Numbered from the stretch's first letter, positions 37,788 to 44,296 are shown. The stretch: DNA of 64,000 nucleotides from Schleiferiaceae bacterium (GCA_028357285.1 JAOMWM010000001.1:186001-250000), one strand, 5' to 3'. Made by a program: numbers and translations. Notes: generated by a model not told the origin, from the sequence alone.

Positions 37788-37795
37788 TATTTTTG
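37788..37795 (+). promoter_or_regulatory. Putative -7 element for P-II/amtB
   Basis: TATTTTTG matches TAnnTTTG, 18 bases before the P-II ATG. A clear -33 at 17-21 bases was not found; nitrogen-responsive control elsewhere in the gap is possible. Confidence 0.45.
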
Positions 37796-37813
37796 CATTA
37801 AACGATCATCAGA

Positions 37814-38152
37814 ATGAAAAAAATAGACGCAATAATTAGGAAATCGAAATTTCACGAGGTCCGTCAGGCACTTCATGATGTTAATGTGTATTTCTTCAGT
37901 TACTGGGACGTTACTGGTGTAGGTCATGAAAAGAAGGAACATCTCTATCGAGGAGTTGCCTATAGCTCATCCGATATACAAAGACGTTATCTAAGCATCA
38001 TTGTAAATGACGATTTCGTAGAAAAAACCTTGCATGCCATTCTTGAAGCTGCAAAGACTGGAGAGGTAGGCGACGGGAAAATATTCGTAACACCGGTGGA
38101 AGAAGCGTATCGCATTCGTACTGGTGAAAGTGGCGGTCTTACTCTGAAATAA
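37814..38152 (+). CDS. P-II family nitrogen regulator
   Basis: 112-residue trimeric signalling protein that senses 2-oxoglutarate and ATP/ADP and regulates ammonium uptake. The start MKKIDAIIRKSKFHEV is typical. The T-loop carries LYRGVAY with the Tyr equivalent to the Tyr51 uridylylation site; the loop region otherwise differs from the proteobacterial GlnB form, as is usual in Bacteroidota. The C-terminal GDGKIFVTPVEEAYRIRTGE is the B/C-loop nucleotide-binding part. It lies 13 bases upstream of amtB, so it is a GlnK-like partner that blocks the channel when nitrogen is ample. Confidence 0.94.
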   Translation: MKKIDAIIRKSKFHEVRQALHDVNVYFFSYWDVTGVGHEKKEHLYRGVAYSSSDIQRRYLSIIVNDDFVEKTLHAILEAAKTGEVGDGKIFVTPVEEAYRIRTGESGGLTLK

Positions 38153-38165
38153 TAACATACAGCAA

Positions 38166-39416
38166 ATGGACACTACACTAACGCTTACGGTTAATAATCT
38201 ATGGATGATGATCTGTACGGCTCTCGTGTTTTTTATGCACTTGGGTTTTAGTCTGCTGGAAATTGGACTCACCAGACAGAAAAACACAGTCAACATTCTA
38301 TTCAAAAACTTCTTCATCATCTGCATTGGATTGGTCCTGTATGCGCTCATCGGATTCAACCTCATGTATCCGTCATCGTTCTGGCATGGGATAGTACCAA
38401 ATTACTTTGTCGGCCTTTTTGGCCTGGAAAGCCCGCAAAACGCAGAAGGACTAGATTTAACTTACAATACAGGCTATACGTATTGGACCGATTTCTTATT
38501 TCAAGGCATGTTCGCTGCAACTGCCGCTACTATCGTATCCGGCGCGGTCGCAGAACGTGCAAAACTAGGATCGTTTTTTGCCTTTTCCGTGCTTTATGTG
38601 GGACTCGCATACCCGATTGTAGGTTCGTGGAAGTGGGGCGGTGGATTTTTAAATCAATGGGGATTCTATGATTTCGCAGGTTCAACATTAGTTCACTCCG
38701 TCGGGGGTTGGGCTGCGCTCGTATATATTACCAAATTAGGTGCTCGAATTGGCAAGTTTGAAAAAGACGGAAGCGCGCGTGCAATTCCAGGACACAATCT
38801 GCCATTTGCGGCAGCAGGCGTTCTTATATTATGGCTTGGATGGTTTGGATTCAATGGTGGATCCGTACTCAGCGCAGATCCGGCGTTGACTTCCCTAGTG
38901 CTCACAACCACGTCCATCTCTGCAGCAGCCGGTGGTCTTGCAGCAGCAGGCTTCGTGCATGTTGTTTACAAAAATTTTGATTTAACCATGTTCATGAACG
39001 GCATACTCGGAGGACTCGTTAGTATTACCGCTGGGGCTGACCTTATGGGCATCACGGATGCCATTTTTATTGGAGCCATCGGGGGAATCGTTGTTGTACT
39101 TGCCGTGTCTTTGCTTGATAAATTGAAACTAGATGACCCGGTGGGTGCGGTAGCCGTTCATTTGGGTACAGGCATCTGGGGAACGCTCGCCGTAGGTCTT
39201 TTCGGAAGTGCTGCTGGCACTCAACAATTCTTAGTTCAATTGGTCGGTGTGCTCCTTGTAGCAGCATTCTGCTTAACGTTCAGTTTCAGCTTTCTCAGCT
39301 TGATTAGTAAGCGTTGGGGCCTTCGAGTTGAGCGGGAAGAGGAACTCGACGGACTAGACCAAGCAGAGCACAGTGGTATGTCCGCCTATGCAGATTTCAG
39401 AATGAATCAACACTAA
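38166..39416 (+). CDS. amtB: Ammonium transporter
   Basis: Inner-membrane Amt/Mep channel of 416 residues with about eleven helices. The family signature region DFAGSTLVHSVGGWAALV holds the first pore His (about residue 180), and the second is in VGAVAVHLGTGIWGTLAVGLF (about 328), giving the twin-His pore. ILWLGWFGFNGGS is also conserved. The start (MDTTLTLTVNNLWMM) lacks a cleaved signal peptide, as for many Amt proteins. Operon with P-II; a bidirectional terminator follows 50 bases after the stop. Confidence 0.95.
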   Translation: MDTTLTLTVNNLWMMICTALVFFMHLGFSLLEIGLTRQKNTVNILFKNFFIICIGLVLYALIGFNLMYPSSFWHGIVPNYFVGLFGLESPQNAEGLDLTYNTGYTYWTDFLFQGMFAATAATIVSGAVAERAKLGSFFAFSVLYVGLAYPIVGSWKWGGGFLNQWGFYDFAGSTLVHSVGGWAALVYITKLGARIGKFEKDGSARAIPGHNLPFAAAGVLILWLGWFGFNGGSVLSADPALTSLVLTTTSISAAAGGLAAAGFVHVVYKNFDLTMFMNGILGGLVSITAGADLMGITDAIFIGAIGGIVVVLAVSLLDKLKLDDPVGAVAVHLGTGIWGTLAVGLFGSAAGTQQFLVQLVGVLLVAAFCLTFSFSFLSLISKRWGLRVEREEELDGLDQAEHSGMSAYADFRMNQH

Positions 39417-39465
39417 ACCAGTCGCACCCAATTATAAACAGCGTCCTTTAGCACCTATCTAAAGC

Positions 39466-39497
39466 AAAAAAACCAGCCCTTGAGGGCTGGTTTTTAG
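39466..39497. terminator. Bidirectional terminator between amtB and the DUF6992-like gene
   Basis: Stem ACCAGCCC / GGGCTGGT (39472-39491) with loop TTGA, flanked by an A-run on the left and five T on the right, so it can stop both convergent transcripts (amtB, plus; 39499-40086, minus). Confidence 0.88.
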
Positions 39498-39498
39498 T

Positions 39499-40086
39499 TT
39501 AATCCAATGCAATTTTAAGTCCTACTCCGCCACCTGTAGTACTCCATGAGACTTTTTCGAATGCTGGAAGTTTCTTACCATGATTATGATGGATATAATA
39601 CGCCACTGCATCAAATACTAGTAAAAACGAGCCTTGAAGTATTAGGCTATTACCGTAGCCTTTGAAAAGATTTTCTTGGTCCAATTGGTTCGGGGCCACT
39701 TCTCGCATCCAAATTCCTGCTGCAATGTATCCAACGTCTAAAACGTCATTAAATAAAAAAATCGATTTTATCTTTTTCTGCGCCTTCAGCAGTTCTTCTC
39801 TGGTCATAGGCTGTCCACCGCGACGCGCCTTTATGTACCCAGGCAATGCCAGTCCAATATTCACTGTATTCCACATCACATTCATTTCATGGAACCGCTT
39901 GGACGACTCATCATCACTATAAAAATATCCCGCACCGCTGATCGCGAAGTTTGCCAAGGCATAGGAACCTAGGCCGAGCATGAGATGCTCATTGATAGAG
40001 TTGAATTCCTTTTGGAAATTGGTCACCTGGCCAAATATGCTTTGGGAAAGCAGCAACCCTGCAAATAGTAGTTTTTTTTTCATCAT
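39499..40086 (-). CDS. Conserved Bacteroidota membrane-associated protein (possibly DUF6992)
   Basis: 195 residues with the signal peptide MMKKKLLFAGLLLSQSIFGQ. Then come a hydrophobic segment (HLMLGLGSYALANFAISGAGYF), the segment FHEMNVMWNTVNIGLALPGY and two more hydrophobic stretches (NDVLDVGYIAAGIWM, LILQGSFLLVFDAVAYYI). The motif MN-x2-WN-x-VN is what I associate with DUF6992, without being able to confirm it. Function unknown. The gene is convergent with amtB and precedes tRNA-Ala on the same strand. Confidence 0.6.
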   Translation of the reverse strand: MMKKKLLFAGLLLSQSIFGQVTNFQKEFNSINEHLMLGLGSYALANFAISGAGYFYSDDESSKRFHEMNVMWNTVNIGLALPGYIKARRGGQPMTREELLKAQKKIKSIFLFNDVLDVGYIAAGIWMREVAPNQLDQENLFKGYGNSLILQGSFLLVFDAVAYYIHHNHGKKLPAFEKVSWSTTGGGVGLKIALD

Positions 40087-40125
40087 ACTAATTCAACAAT
40101 ATAAAGTGATGCACGGTTCGTCTTA

Positions 40126-40160
40126 AAATAAAAAAGCACTCCCGTTTGGAAGTGCTTTTT
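40126..40160 (-). terminator. Terminator after tRNA-Ala
   Basis: Stem AAAAAGCACT / AGTGCTTTTT (40131-40160) with a ten-base loop, immediately 3' of the tRNA on the minus strand and followed by further T residues. Confidence 0.75.
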
Positions 40161-40163
40161 AAG

Positions 40164-40237
40164 TGGAGAAGATGGGATTCGAACCCACGACCTCTTGACT
40201 GCCAGTCAAACGCTCTAGCCAACTGAGCTACATCCCC
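40164..40237 (-). tRNA. tRNA-Ala(GGC)
   Basis: 74-base minus-strand cloverleaf: acceptor GGGGATG, D-arm with AGCTCAGTTGGC, anticodon loop CTGGCAG closed by TTTGA/TCAAG (anticodon GGC), and T-arm with GGGTTCGAATCCC. The acceptor stem has G3:U70, the identity element for alanyl-tRNA synthetase, and a U6:U67 mismatch. The CCA end is not encoded. It marks the left edge of the accessory island, which lies on its 5' side. Confidence 0.9.
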
Positions 40238-40246
40238 AACGAGGCG

Positions 40247-40254
40247 CAAATATA
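40247..40254 (-). promoter_or_regulatory. Putative -7 element for tRNA-Ala
   Basis: TATATTTG on the minus strand matches TAnnTTTG, ending 9 bases before the tRNA 5' end, a normal distance for a short tRNA leader. Confidence 0.5.
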
Positions 40255-40323
40255 GGTTAAGAGAAGGAGATTATTATCTAACTACATCCTACTATTCTTA
40301 TATTAGGTTTCAAATTATACCTA

Positions 40324-40662
40324 ATGAATAAGCGACTTCTATTAGCAACCTTTCTATTCCTGTTAGGGTTGGGGCTTAATGCCCAAACTGTATATTCTGT
40401 TAAGTATGAATCACAGGCAGATGTTAAGGTCTATGTGGTAGAGTATGAGTCCCAAGCCGACCTACTGGTCTTCAAAGAGGACTATTCGTCTCGTGCTAAG
40501 GGGAACGAAGGGAATTGGTTTTTCGTGGATTACCAATCACAGGCAGATAAGAGTATCTACTTTGTCAAATACGAATCACAAGCCGACTTAAAAATCTACT
40601 TTGTTGAATACGAGTCAAGAACGGGTTGGCGGAATAAGGAGAAAGTTCATTTAATGTATTAA
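40324..40662 (+). CDS. DUF6150-type repeat protein, exported
   Basis: 112 residues with signal peptide MNKRLLLATFLFLLGLGLNAQ. The mature part is built of about six imperfect 12-16-residue repeats of the form V-Y-x-V-x-Y-E-S-Q-A-D-x-K (for example VEYESQADLLVF, VKYESQADLKIYF), matching what I know as DUF6150. The repeats probably form stacked strands. Function unknown. It is the only plus-strand gene of the island, and its stop lies 8 bases from the recombinase-tail repeat A. A divergent relative, gene 45133-45534, closes the island on the other side. Confidence 0.7.
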   Translation: MNKRLLLATFLFLLGLGLNAQTVYSVKYESQADVKVYVVEYESQADLLVFKEDYSSRAKGNEGNWFFVDYQSQADKSIYFVKYESQADLKIYFVEYESRTGWRNKEKVHLMY

Positions 40663-40669
40663 TTCAGAA

Positions 40670-40712
40670 TTAGGGCAAGTCCTCAACATCCCGCTTGCTT
40701 ACTTCAAGGCTC
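40670..40712 (-). repeat. Recombinase-tail repeat A (shortest copy)
   Basis: On the minus strand reads L-I-T-S-L-E-V-S-K-R-D-V-E-D-L-P-stop, aligning with the last codons of repeats B-E (GLKVEQLDVEDLPEL-stop). The catalytic Tyr and His are absent. It has lost the final E-L. Confidence 0.65.
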
Positions 40713-40728
40713 GTAATTAAGAAAGATA

Positions 40729-40857
40729 TTAGAATATGAGGTTTCCTAGTATTAAACCAAGTATTGATGAAATAAAACCCCAAAAGAGCTTTTCAGTCAT
40801 AGTCGCATCATCTTTCCAGCGCAATGCGTAATCTTTAAATGGGAATCTAAATTTCAT
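40729..40857 (-). CDS. 42-residue predicted membrane microprotein
   Basis: Reading frame starting at the ATG at 40857: MKFRFPFKDYALRWKDDA then a hydrophobic helix (KLFWGFISSILGLILGNLIF, about residues 23-42) ending at the stop 40729-40731. It starts seven bases after the stop of the upstream paralogue gene (40865-41353). The junction (stop, CACACCT, ATGAAA) is almost the same as between genes 43354-43842 and 42852-43346, where a full-length paralogue follows. This shared junction and the good helix support it being expressed; no relative is known to me. Confidence 0.5.
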   Translation of the reverse strand: MKFRFPFKDYALRWKDDATMTEKLFWGFISSILGLILGNLIF

Positions 40858-40864
40858 AGGTGTG

Positions 40865-41353
40865 TTACTGATTAGAAGCCTTGATAGCTTCATTCAACTT
40901 ATCTGCAACTTTGTAGAATTCCTTATCTCTTTTTCTGAGACACCCTTCTGGTGATGAAGCAATCCTTGAAAATGCTTTATACGAGACTGCACAAAGGCCT
41001 GCTCCTATCGCCCCGCTGCCTATTGCGTCAAACAGTACTCTCTCTACAAGCCCTATATACATACCCGTACCAACTAATACCACACCTCCGACGGAACCAG
41101 CCCAAGCACCACCTACAAAATTCAAGGTGTTATTACCAAGACGTAGGTTATTATTCTTGTGCATACGGATTAATCTATTCCCTCTGCGAAAATTCCACCT
41201 TCCAGCTTTATTTAGTAGGGTTAAAACACCAATCTGTTCCATTGACAATTCTTCTCCATTCTGAGTGAAGGTTCCATTATCGTATTCAATAAGGTCTTGG
41301 CTGAAAGCAGCGATTGATATCAGTACTGCTGCAATTGTAGTAAGGAGTTTCAT
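40865..41353 (-). CDS. Island paralogue 1: exported protein with conserved ends and variable core
   Basis: 162 residues. The signal peptide MKLLTTIAAVLISIAAFSQ is shared, almost base for base, with genes 42207, 42852 and 43354. Compared with gene 43354-43842 the first ~60 residues (NGTFTQNGEELSMEQIGV, LLNKAGRWNFRRGNR) and the last ~45 (SYKAFSRIASSPEGCLRK, VADKLNEAIKAS) are nearly the same, but the middle (about 70-110), which holds one or two hydrophobic stretches, differs. It is probably a periplasmic or membrane-bound protein; no named family is recognised. Second gene of a cargo block with 41372-41914 upstream, ended by repeat A. Confidence 0.65.
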   Translation of the reverse strand: MKLLTTIAAVLISIAAFSQDLIEYDNGTFTQNGEELSMEQIGVLTLLNKAGRWNFRRGNRLIRMHKNNNLRLGNNTLNFVGGAWAGSVGGVVLVGTGMYIGLVERVLFDAIGSGAIGAGLCAVSYKAFSRIASSPEGCLRKRDKEFYKVADKLNEAIKASNQ

Positions 41354-41371
41354 TGGTGTATTAGTTTAGGA

Positions 41372-41914
41372 CTAAGTGTACAAAGGGCGTCGGCTAGATC
41401 GTTGGATCGATTTAAAAGCAAACACCGCAAAAGCAAGTAAATCCTCATCAATATGTGAACCGTGATAATCTATTTGAATTTTAGGTTTTGATATAAAACC
41501 TCCTCGCACCGTGATTGAAAATATAGTTTCATTATCCGTTGTGCGAATAAGGTTATAATATTCAACATTCCCTGGACGATTTGACAAAATTTCAGGTTCT
41601 TTTAAGTAATACGAATCTATAGAATTAACGGGATTGTATACATATCCACCCCAAAACCAGGGAGGTACAATAACGCTATTGATGACGTTTTTCGGTATAC
41701 CCCAATTCCAGTTGATTTCACCACATAAACGTTCATCTTTAATAAGGTTGGACTTGGTGCCAAACAGGTCCAATAGTTCCATCATCCCTTTTTTATCATC
41801 ATACTCGTAACTAATCGCATCACGATACCATTTAACGTGATTAGCTCTAAGTATTGCTGTATCGCCATTAAGTATTCTAAACCCTGTGGTATAGTTCTCA
41901 ATTCGTAAAATCAT
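41372..41914 (-). CDS. Unrecognised soluble protein in island cassette
   Basis: 180 residues without signal peptide or membrane helix, starting MILRIENYTTGFRILNGDT. It is rich in aromatic residues and charged beta-strand-like segments (AISYEYDDKKGMMELLDLF, VIVPPWFWGGYVYNP, ETIFSITVRGGFISKP) and ends with a basic helix FAFKSIQRSSRRPLYT. I recognise no family. It lies 18 bases upstream of island paralogue 1 and downstream of repeat B; unlike the paralogues, it is predicted to stay in the cytoplasm. The lack of nearby relatives suggests an independent origin as cassette cargo. Confidence 0.55.
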   Translation of the reverse strand: MILRIENYTTGFRILNGDTAILRANHVKWYRDAISYEYDDKKGMMELLDLFGTKSNLIKDERLCGEINWNWGIPKNVINSVIVPPWFWGGYVYNPVNSIDSYYLKEPEILSNRPGNVEYYNLIRTTDNETIFSITVRGGFISKPKIQIDYHGSHIDEDLLAFAVFAFKSIQRSSRRPLYT

Positions 41915-41983
41915 TGAATAAGTCTATTATATCTAAAGAGGTGCATTGATTTCTACCTACTCGTAAGATGACCATTGCTTAAA

Positions 41984-42192
41984 ACCTCCGTCATAAGATA
42001 TAATCTCTGGTACCGACACTTTTGCAGTTGTAGCCCTTAAAAATTAACTCATCTCCGATTATACGTTTCGTTTCTGAGAAATATTCACAACTCTGGCAAG
42101 TCCTCAACATCCAACTGCTCCACTTTTAATCCTCGCAGGTAGGTGAGTGATACTTTCATATCGCTATGTCCCATTACCTGCTGTAGCTTGAG
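41984..42192 (-). repeat. Recombinase-tail repeat B, with 3' extension
   Basis: The tail (42085-42192) reads L-K-L-Q-Q-V-M-G-H-S-D-M-K-V-S, then LTYLRGLKVEQLDVEDLPEL and a stop: the last 35 codons of a tyrosine recombinase with the box-II His (GHS) and nucleophile Tyr (LTYLRG). An in-frame stop lies just upstream, so no longer protein can be made. About 100 bases after the tail stop (41984-42085) align with the same region in repeat D. Confidence 0.85.
41991..42110 (-). CDS. Possible 39-residue frame overlapping repeat B
   Basis: ATG at 42110 lies inside the recombinase tail but in another frame; the frame runs past the tail stop to 41991: MLRTCQSCEYFSETKR then IIGDELIFKGYNCKS. It has a CxxC pair and a third Cys, like a small zinc-binding protein. 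The start (M-L/R-R-T-C-Q-S-C/Y-E) is kept in repeats C and E but the frame stops early there and in D. It may be the relic of a gene that followed the recombinase. Weak call. Confidence 0.25.
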   Translation of the reverse strand: MLRTCQSCEYFSETKRIIGDELIFKGYNCKSVGTRDYIL

Positions 42193-42206
42193 TAGTTATA
42201 TCGGTT

Positions 42207-42713
42207 TTAATATCCGAGCAGTTTGTATTTAGCTTCTATCTTTTTATTCAACTTCTCTACTAATTTCTCACATAGTTTGTCAACTTTTTTTTGACACCTG
42301 TCCTTTGTAGAATGGACATAAGCCAAATGAGGAAAATAAGCAGTCGCTGATGCGAGACCAACTGTTATAACTCCAAACCCTACTGCACCTACCATATCCC
42401 CGCTGTCTGCAGAGATAAGAGAAAGAAGTCCAAATAATCCAGTTCCAAGAGCCGCAACAGGAGTTTCTATGATAGATAGCGATAGCATACCAACACGCCT
42501 AAATTTATTTTCGCAATTTCTTATTTGTTTTTTTACTCCATTCAAACGCACTTGGTAGAATGGAACTTGGTATTGATTCATTAAACCTTCCACTTTGTCT
42601 AAAGAAATTTCTTTTCCATATCTAAAGAAAACACCTTCATTGTAATCAACATAGTCTTGGCTAAAAGCAAAGATTGATATCAATACTGCTGCAATTGTAG
42701 TTAGTAGTTTCAT
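42207..42713 (-). CDS. Island paralogue 2: exported protein, divergent core
   Basis: 168 residues with the shared signal peptide MKLLTTIAAVLISIFAFSQ and the shared first mature residues (DYVDYNEGVFFRYGKE). The rest differs from the other paralogues: a helical stretch (MNQYQVPFYQVRLNGVKKQ), two hydrophobic segments (about residues 75-100 and 108-130, LGTGLFGLLSLISADSG, VGAVGFGVITVGLASATAYF) and a basic, Cys-containing C-terminal helix (CQKKVDKLCEKLVEKLNKK). Its stop lies 15 bases before repeat B. Unknown function; probably membrane-associated in the envelope. Confidence 0.62.
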   Translation of the reverse strand: MKLLTTIAAVLISIFAFSQDYVDYNEGVFFRYGKEISLDKVEGLMNQYQVPFYQVRLNGVKKQIRNCENKFRRVGMLSLSIIETPVAALGTGLFGLLSLISADSGDMVGAVGFGVITVGLASATAYFPHLAYVHSTKDRCQKKVDKLCEKLVEKLNKKIEAKYKLLGY

Positions 42714-42774
42714 AGGTGTATCGGTTTGTATTAAAAATATAAAATCCCTAATAAATCATTGTTTCATTCTGGCT

Positions 42775-42880
42775 TCATAACTCTGGCAAGTCCTCCGCAT
42801 CCAATTGTTTCGCTTCTAATCCTCTCAAGTAAGTAAGGGACGCTTTGAGAGCTATTGACCCATCACCTTCTGAAGCTTCT
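42775..42880 (-). repeat. Recombinase-tail repeat C (with internal deletion)
   Basis: Reads K-L-Q-K-V-M-G-Q then, after a small deletion and frameshift that removes the GHSDM box, K-A-S-L-T-Y-L-R-G-L-E-A-K-Q-L-D-A-E-D-L-P-E-L-stop. The catalytic Tyr is kept, the box-II His is lost. Its first part also forms the C-terminus of gene 42852-43346. Confidence 0.8.
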
Positions 42881-43346
42881 TAATTCCTTGCTGATTAATA
42901 GCCTCATTTAATTTATCCGCTACCTTTTGAAATTGCTTGTCGGCTCGTTTAATAAATTTTTCATTACTTAAAAACGACCTTGACATTATCACCCCCCCAG
43001 CAACAACAAAAGAACTACCTGTCAATACTGTTGAAAATTGGTCAGGAGCCGATGCAGGACCAGATTCACTAGCTATAAGCACTATTAAAGGACCAAACAA
43101 TACTACAGAAGCGCCACCTAAAAATAGAGGGACTCTTGAAACAGGATATTTCACTGTATTAAAAGATGCAATACCGTTACTTAAATTTTGTCCTCCAGTG
43201 CGATATTGTCTCGTTAGTCTTTTCATATCCCTCATTTCAATTGTTTCTTCATTAAGAAAAAAAGACTGATTTTCATATTTAATATAGCTCTGACTGAAAG
43301 CAGAGATTGATATCAGTACGGCTGCAATTGTAGTAAGTAGTTTCAT
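42852..43346 (-). CDS. Island paralogue 3, ending inside repeat C
   Basis: 164 residues from the ATG at 43346 (MKLLTTIAAVLISISAFSQ); the longer frame to 43382 would overlap the gene upstream. The N-terminus (SYIKYENQSFFLNEE) and the helix KRADKQFQKVADKLNEAI are shared with paralogues 1 and 4; the centre is unlike them, with two hydrophobic segments (about 75-95, 105-125). The last residues IKKLQKVMGQ come from the recombinase-tail repeat C and align with LKLQQVMGH of repeat B, so the present stop codon arose inside the relic. Seven bases follow the stop of paralogue 4 to this ATG. Confidence 0.65.
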   Translation of the reverse strand: MKLLTTIAAVLISISAFSQSYIKYENQSFFLNEETIEMRDMKRLTRQYRTGGQNLSNGIASFNTVKYPVSRVPLFLGGASVVLFGPLIVLIASESGPASAPDQFSTVLTGSSFVVAGGVIMSRSFLSNEKFIKRADKQFQKVADKLNEAINQQGIKKLQKVMGQ

Positions 43347-43353
43347 AGGTGTA

Positions 43354-43842
43354 TTACTGCTTAGAAGCCTTGATAGCTTCATTCAACTTATCTGCAACTT
43401 TGGAGAATTCCTTATCTCTTTTTCTGAGACATCCTTCTGGTGATAAAGCAATCCTTGAAAATGCTTTGTAAGAGACTACGCTAAGACCTGCTCCTGGAGC
43501 TGCGTAGCCGAATGCTTCTAAGTTTACCTTTTCAAACCACCAGACATAATACCCAGATACCAAAACCAAAAAACCTCCGGATAAACCAGTTGCACTACCT
43601 ACCACGAAGCTCCCAGTGTTGTTCGCAATACGGTAGTTTTGATTCTTATGGAAACGGATAAATCTATTCCCTCTGCGAAAATTCCCCCTTCCAGCTTTAT
43701 TTAGTAGGGTTAAAACACCAATCTGTTCCATTGACAATTCTTCTCCATTCTGAGTGAAGGTTCCATTCTCGTATTTTATGTAGTCTTGACTGAAACCAGA
43801 GACTGATATCAGTACTGCTGCAATGGTAGTAAGTAGTTTCAT
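43354..43842 (-). CDS. Island paralogue 4: exported protein, sister of paralogue 1
   Basis: 162 residues from the ATG at 43842 (MKLLTTIAAVLISVSGFSQ). Very similar to gene 40865-41353 in the first ~60 residues (YENGTFTQNGEELSMEQIGV) and the last ~45 (SYKAFSRIALSPEGCLRK, KVADKLNEAIKASKQ), but with a different centre (GSATGLSGGFLVLVSGYY, WWFEKVNLEAFGYAAPG). The conserved DNA extends over the stop and the first bases of what follows. First gene of a two-gene cargo block between repeats D and C. No family recognised; an envelope location is inferred from the signal peptide. Confidence 0.65.
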   Translation of the reverse strand: MKLLTTIAAVLISVSGFSQDYIKYENGTFTQNGEELSMEQIGVLTLLNKAGRGNFRRGNRFIRFHKNQNYRIANNTGSFVVGSATGLSGGFLVLVSGYYVWWFEKVNLEAFGYAAPGAGLSVVSYKAFSRIALSPEGCLRKRDKEFSKVADKLNEAIKASKQ

Positions 43843-43885
43843 AGGTATAAGCGATTTTGTGTAGTAGGAAGGTAACAATTTGTAA

Positions 43886-44098
43886 TTCCTCCGTCATAAG
43901 ATATAATCTCACGTACAGACACATTTACTCTTGTATCCCTATAAGGTTAACTCAATTCCGCTTATAAGTTTCATTGCTGGGAAATATTTACAACTCTGGC
44001 GAATCCTCAACATCCAACTGCTTCAATTCTAATCCCTTTAAATAGGTAAGTGATACTTTCATGTAGCTCTTACCCGTTACCAGTTGTAGAGAGCTTAC
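43886..44098 (-). repeat. Recombinase-tail repeat D, with 3' extension
   Basis: The tail (43988-44090) reads L-Q-L-V-T-G-K-S-Y-M-K-V-S-L-T-Y-L-K-G then LELKQLDVEDSPEL and a stop. The Tyr is kept, the box-II His is replaced by Lys. The 100 bases after the stop (43886-43988) align with the extension of repeat B, both ending at the segment CCTCCGTCATAAGATATAAT. The stretch from 44099 to 44197 holds nothing I can recognise. Confidence 0.82.
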
Positions 44099-44197
44099 AG
44101 ATCCTGTTTGTTAGCAACTAATAGTTGCTCAAAATACATGGAGATATGAATAACAGCCTTGGTTTTAAACTGATTACATAGTCGGTGTTTCATCCAT

Positions 44198-44224
44198 AAA
44201 AAAGCCCCTTCCGAAGAAGAGGCT
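44198..44224 (-). terminator. Rho-independent terminator after the 44297-44920 gene
   Basis: Nine-pair stem (44203-44224) closed on the minus strand by the stable C(TTCG)G tetraloop and followed by six T. It lies 73 bases after the barrel-like gene. Confidence 0.85.
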
Positions 44225-44296
44225 CTATAATCTAAAGTCGTTTGTATTTACTTATTTCCAGTGAATGAAAATGTAAAAGTTTTATTCAGCAGTTAT

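Larger units (their letters stand above)
37483..37813. other. 331-base gene-free gap
   Basis: AT-rich region between divergent genes. It holds a plus-strand terminator hairpin (37569-37598) and, at its right end, the promoter of the P-II gene. No reading frame with coding character was seen in the rest (37599-37780). Confidence 0.5.

Noticed and set aside
40164-40237. tRNA-Gly
   Set aside because: The seven-base loop CTGGCAG gives anticodon GGC, and the acceptor has G3:U70, both pointing to alanine.
43697-43924. Minus-strand frame of 75 codons upstream of paralogue 4
   Set aside because: It mostly runs out of frame through the signal-peptide DNA of paralogue 4 and through the repeat D flank; no coding character of its own.
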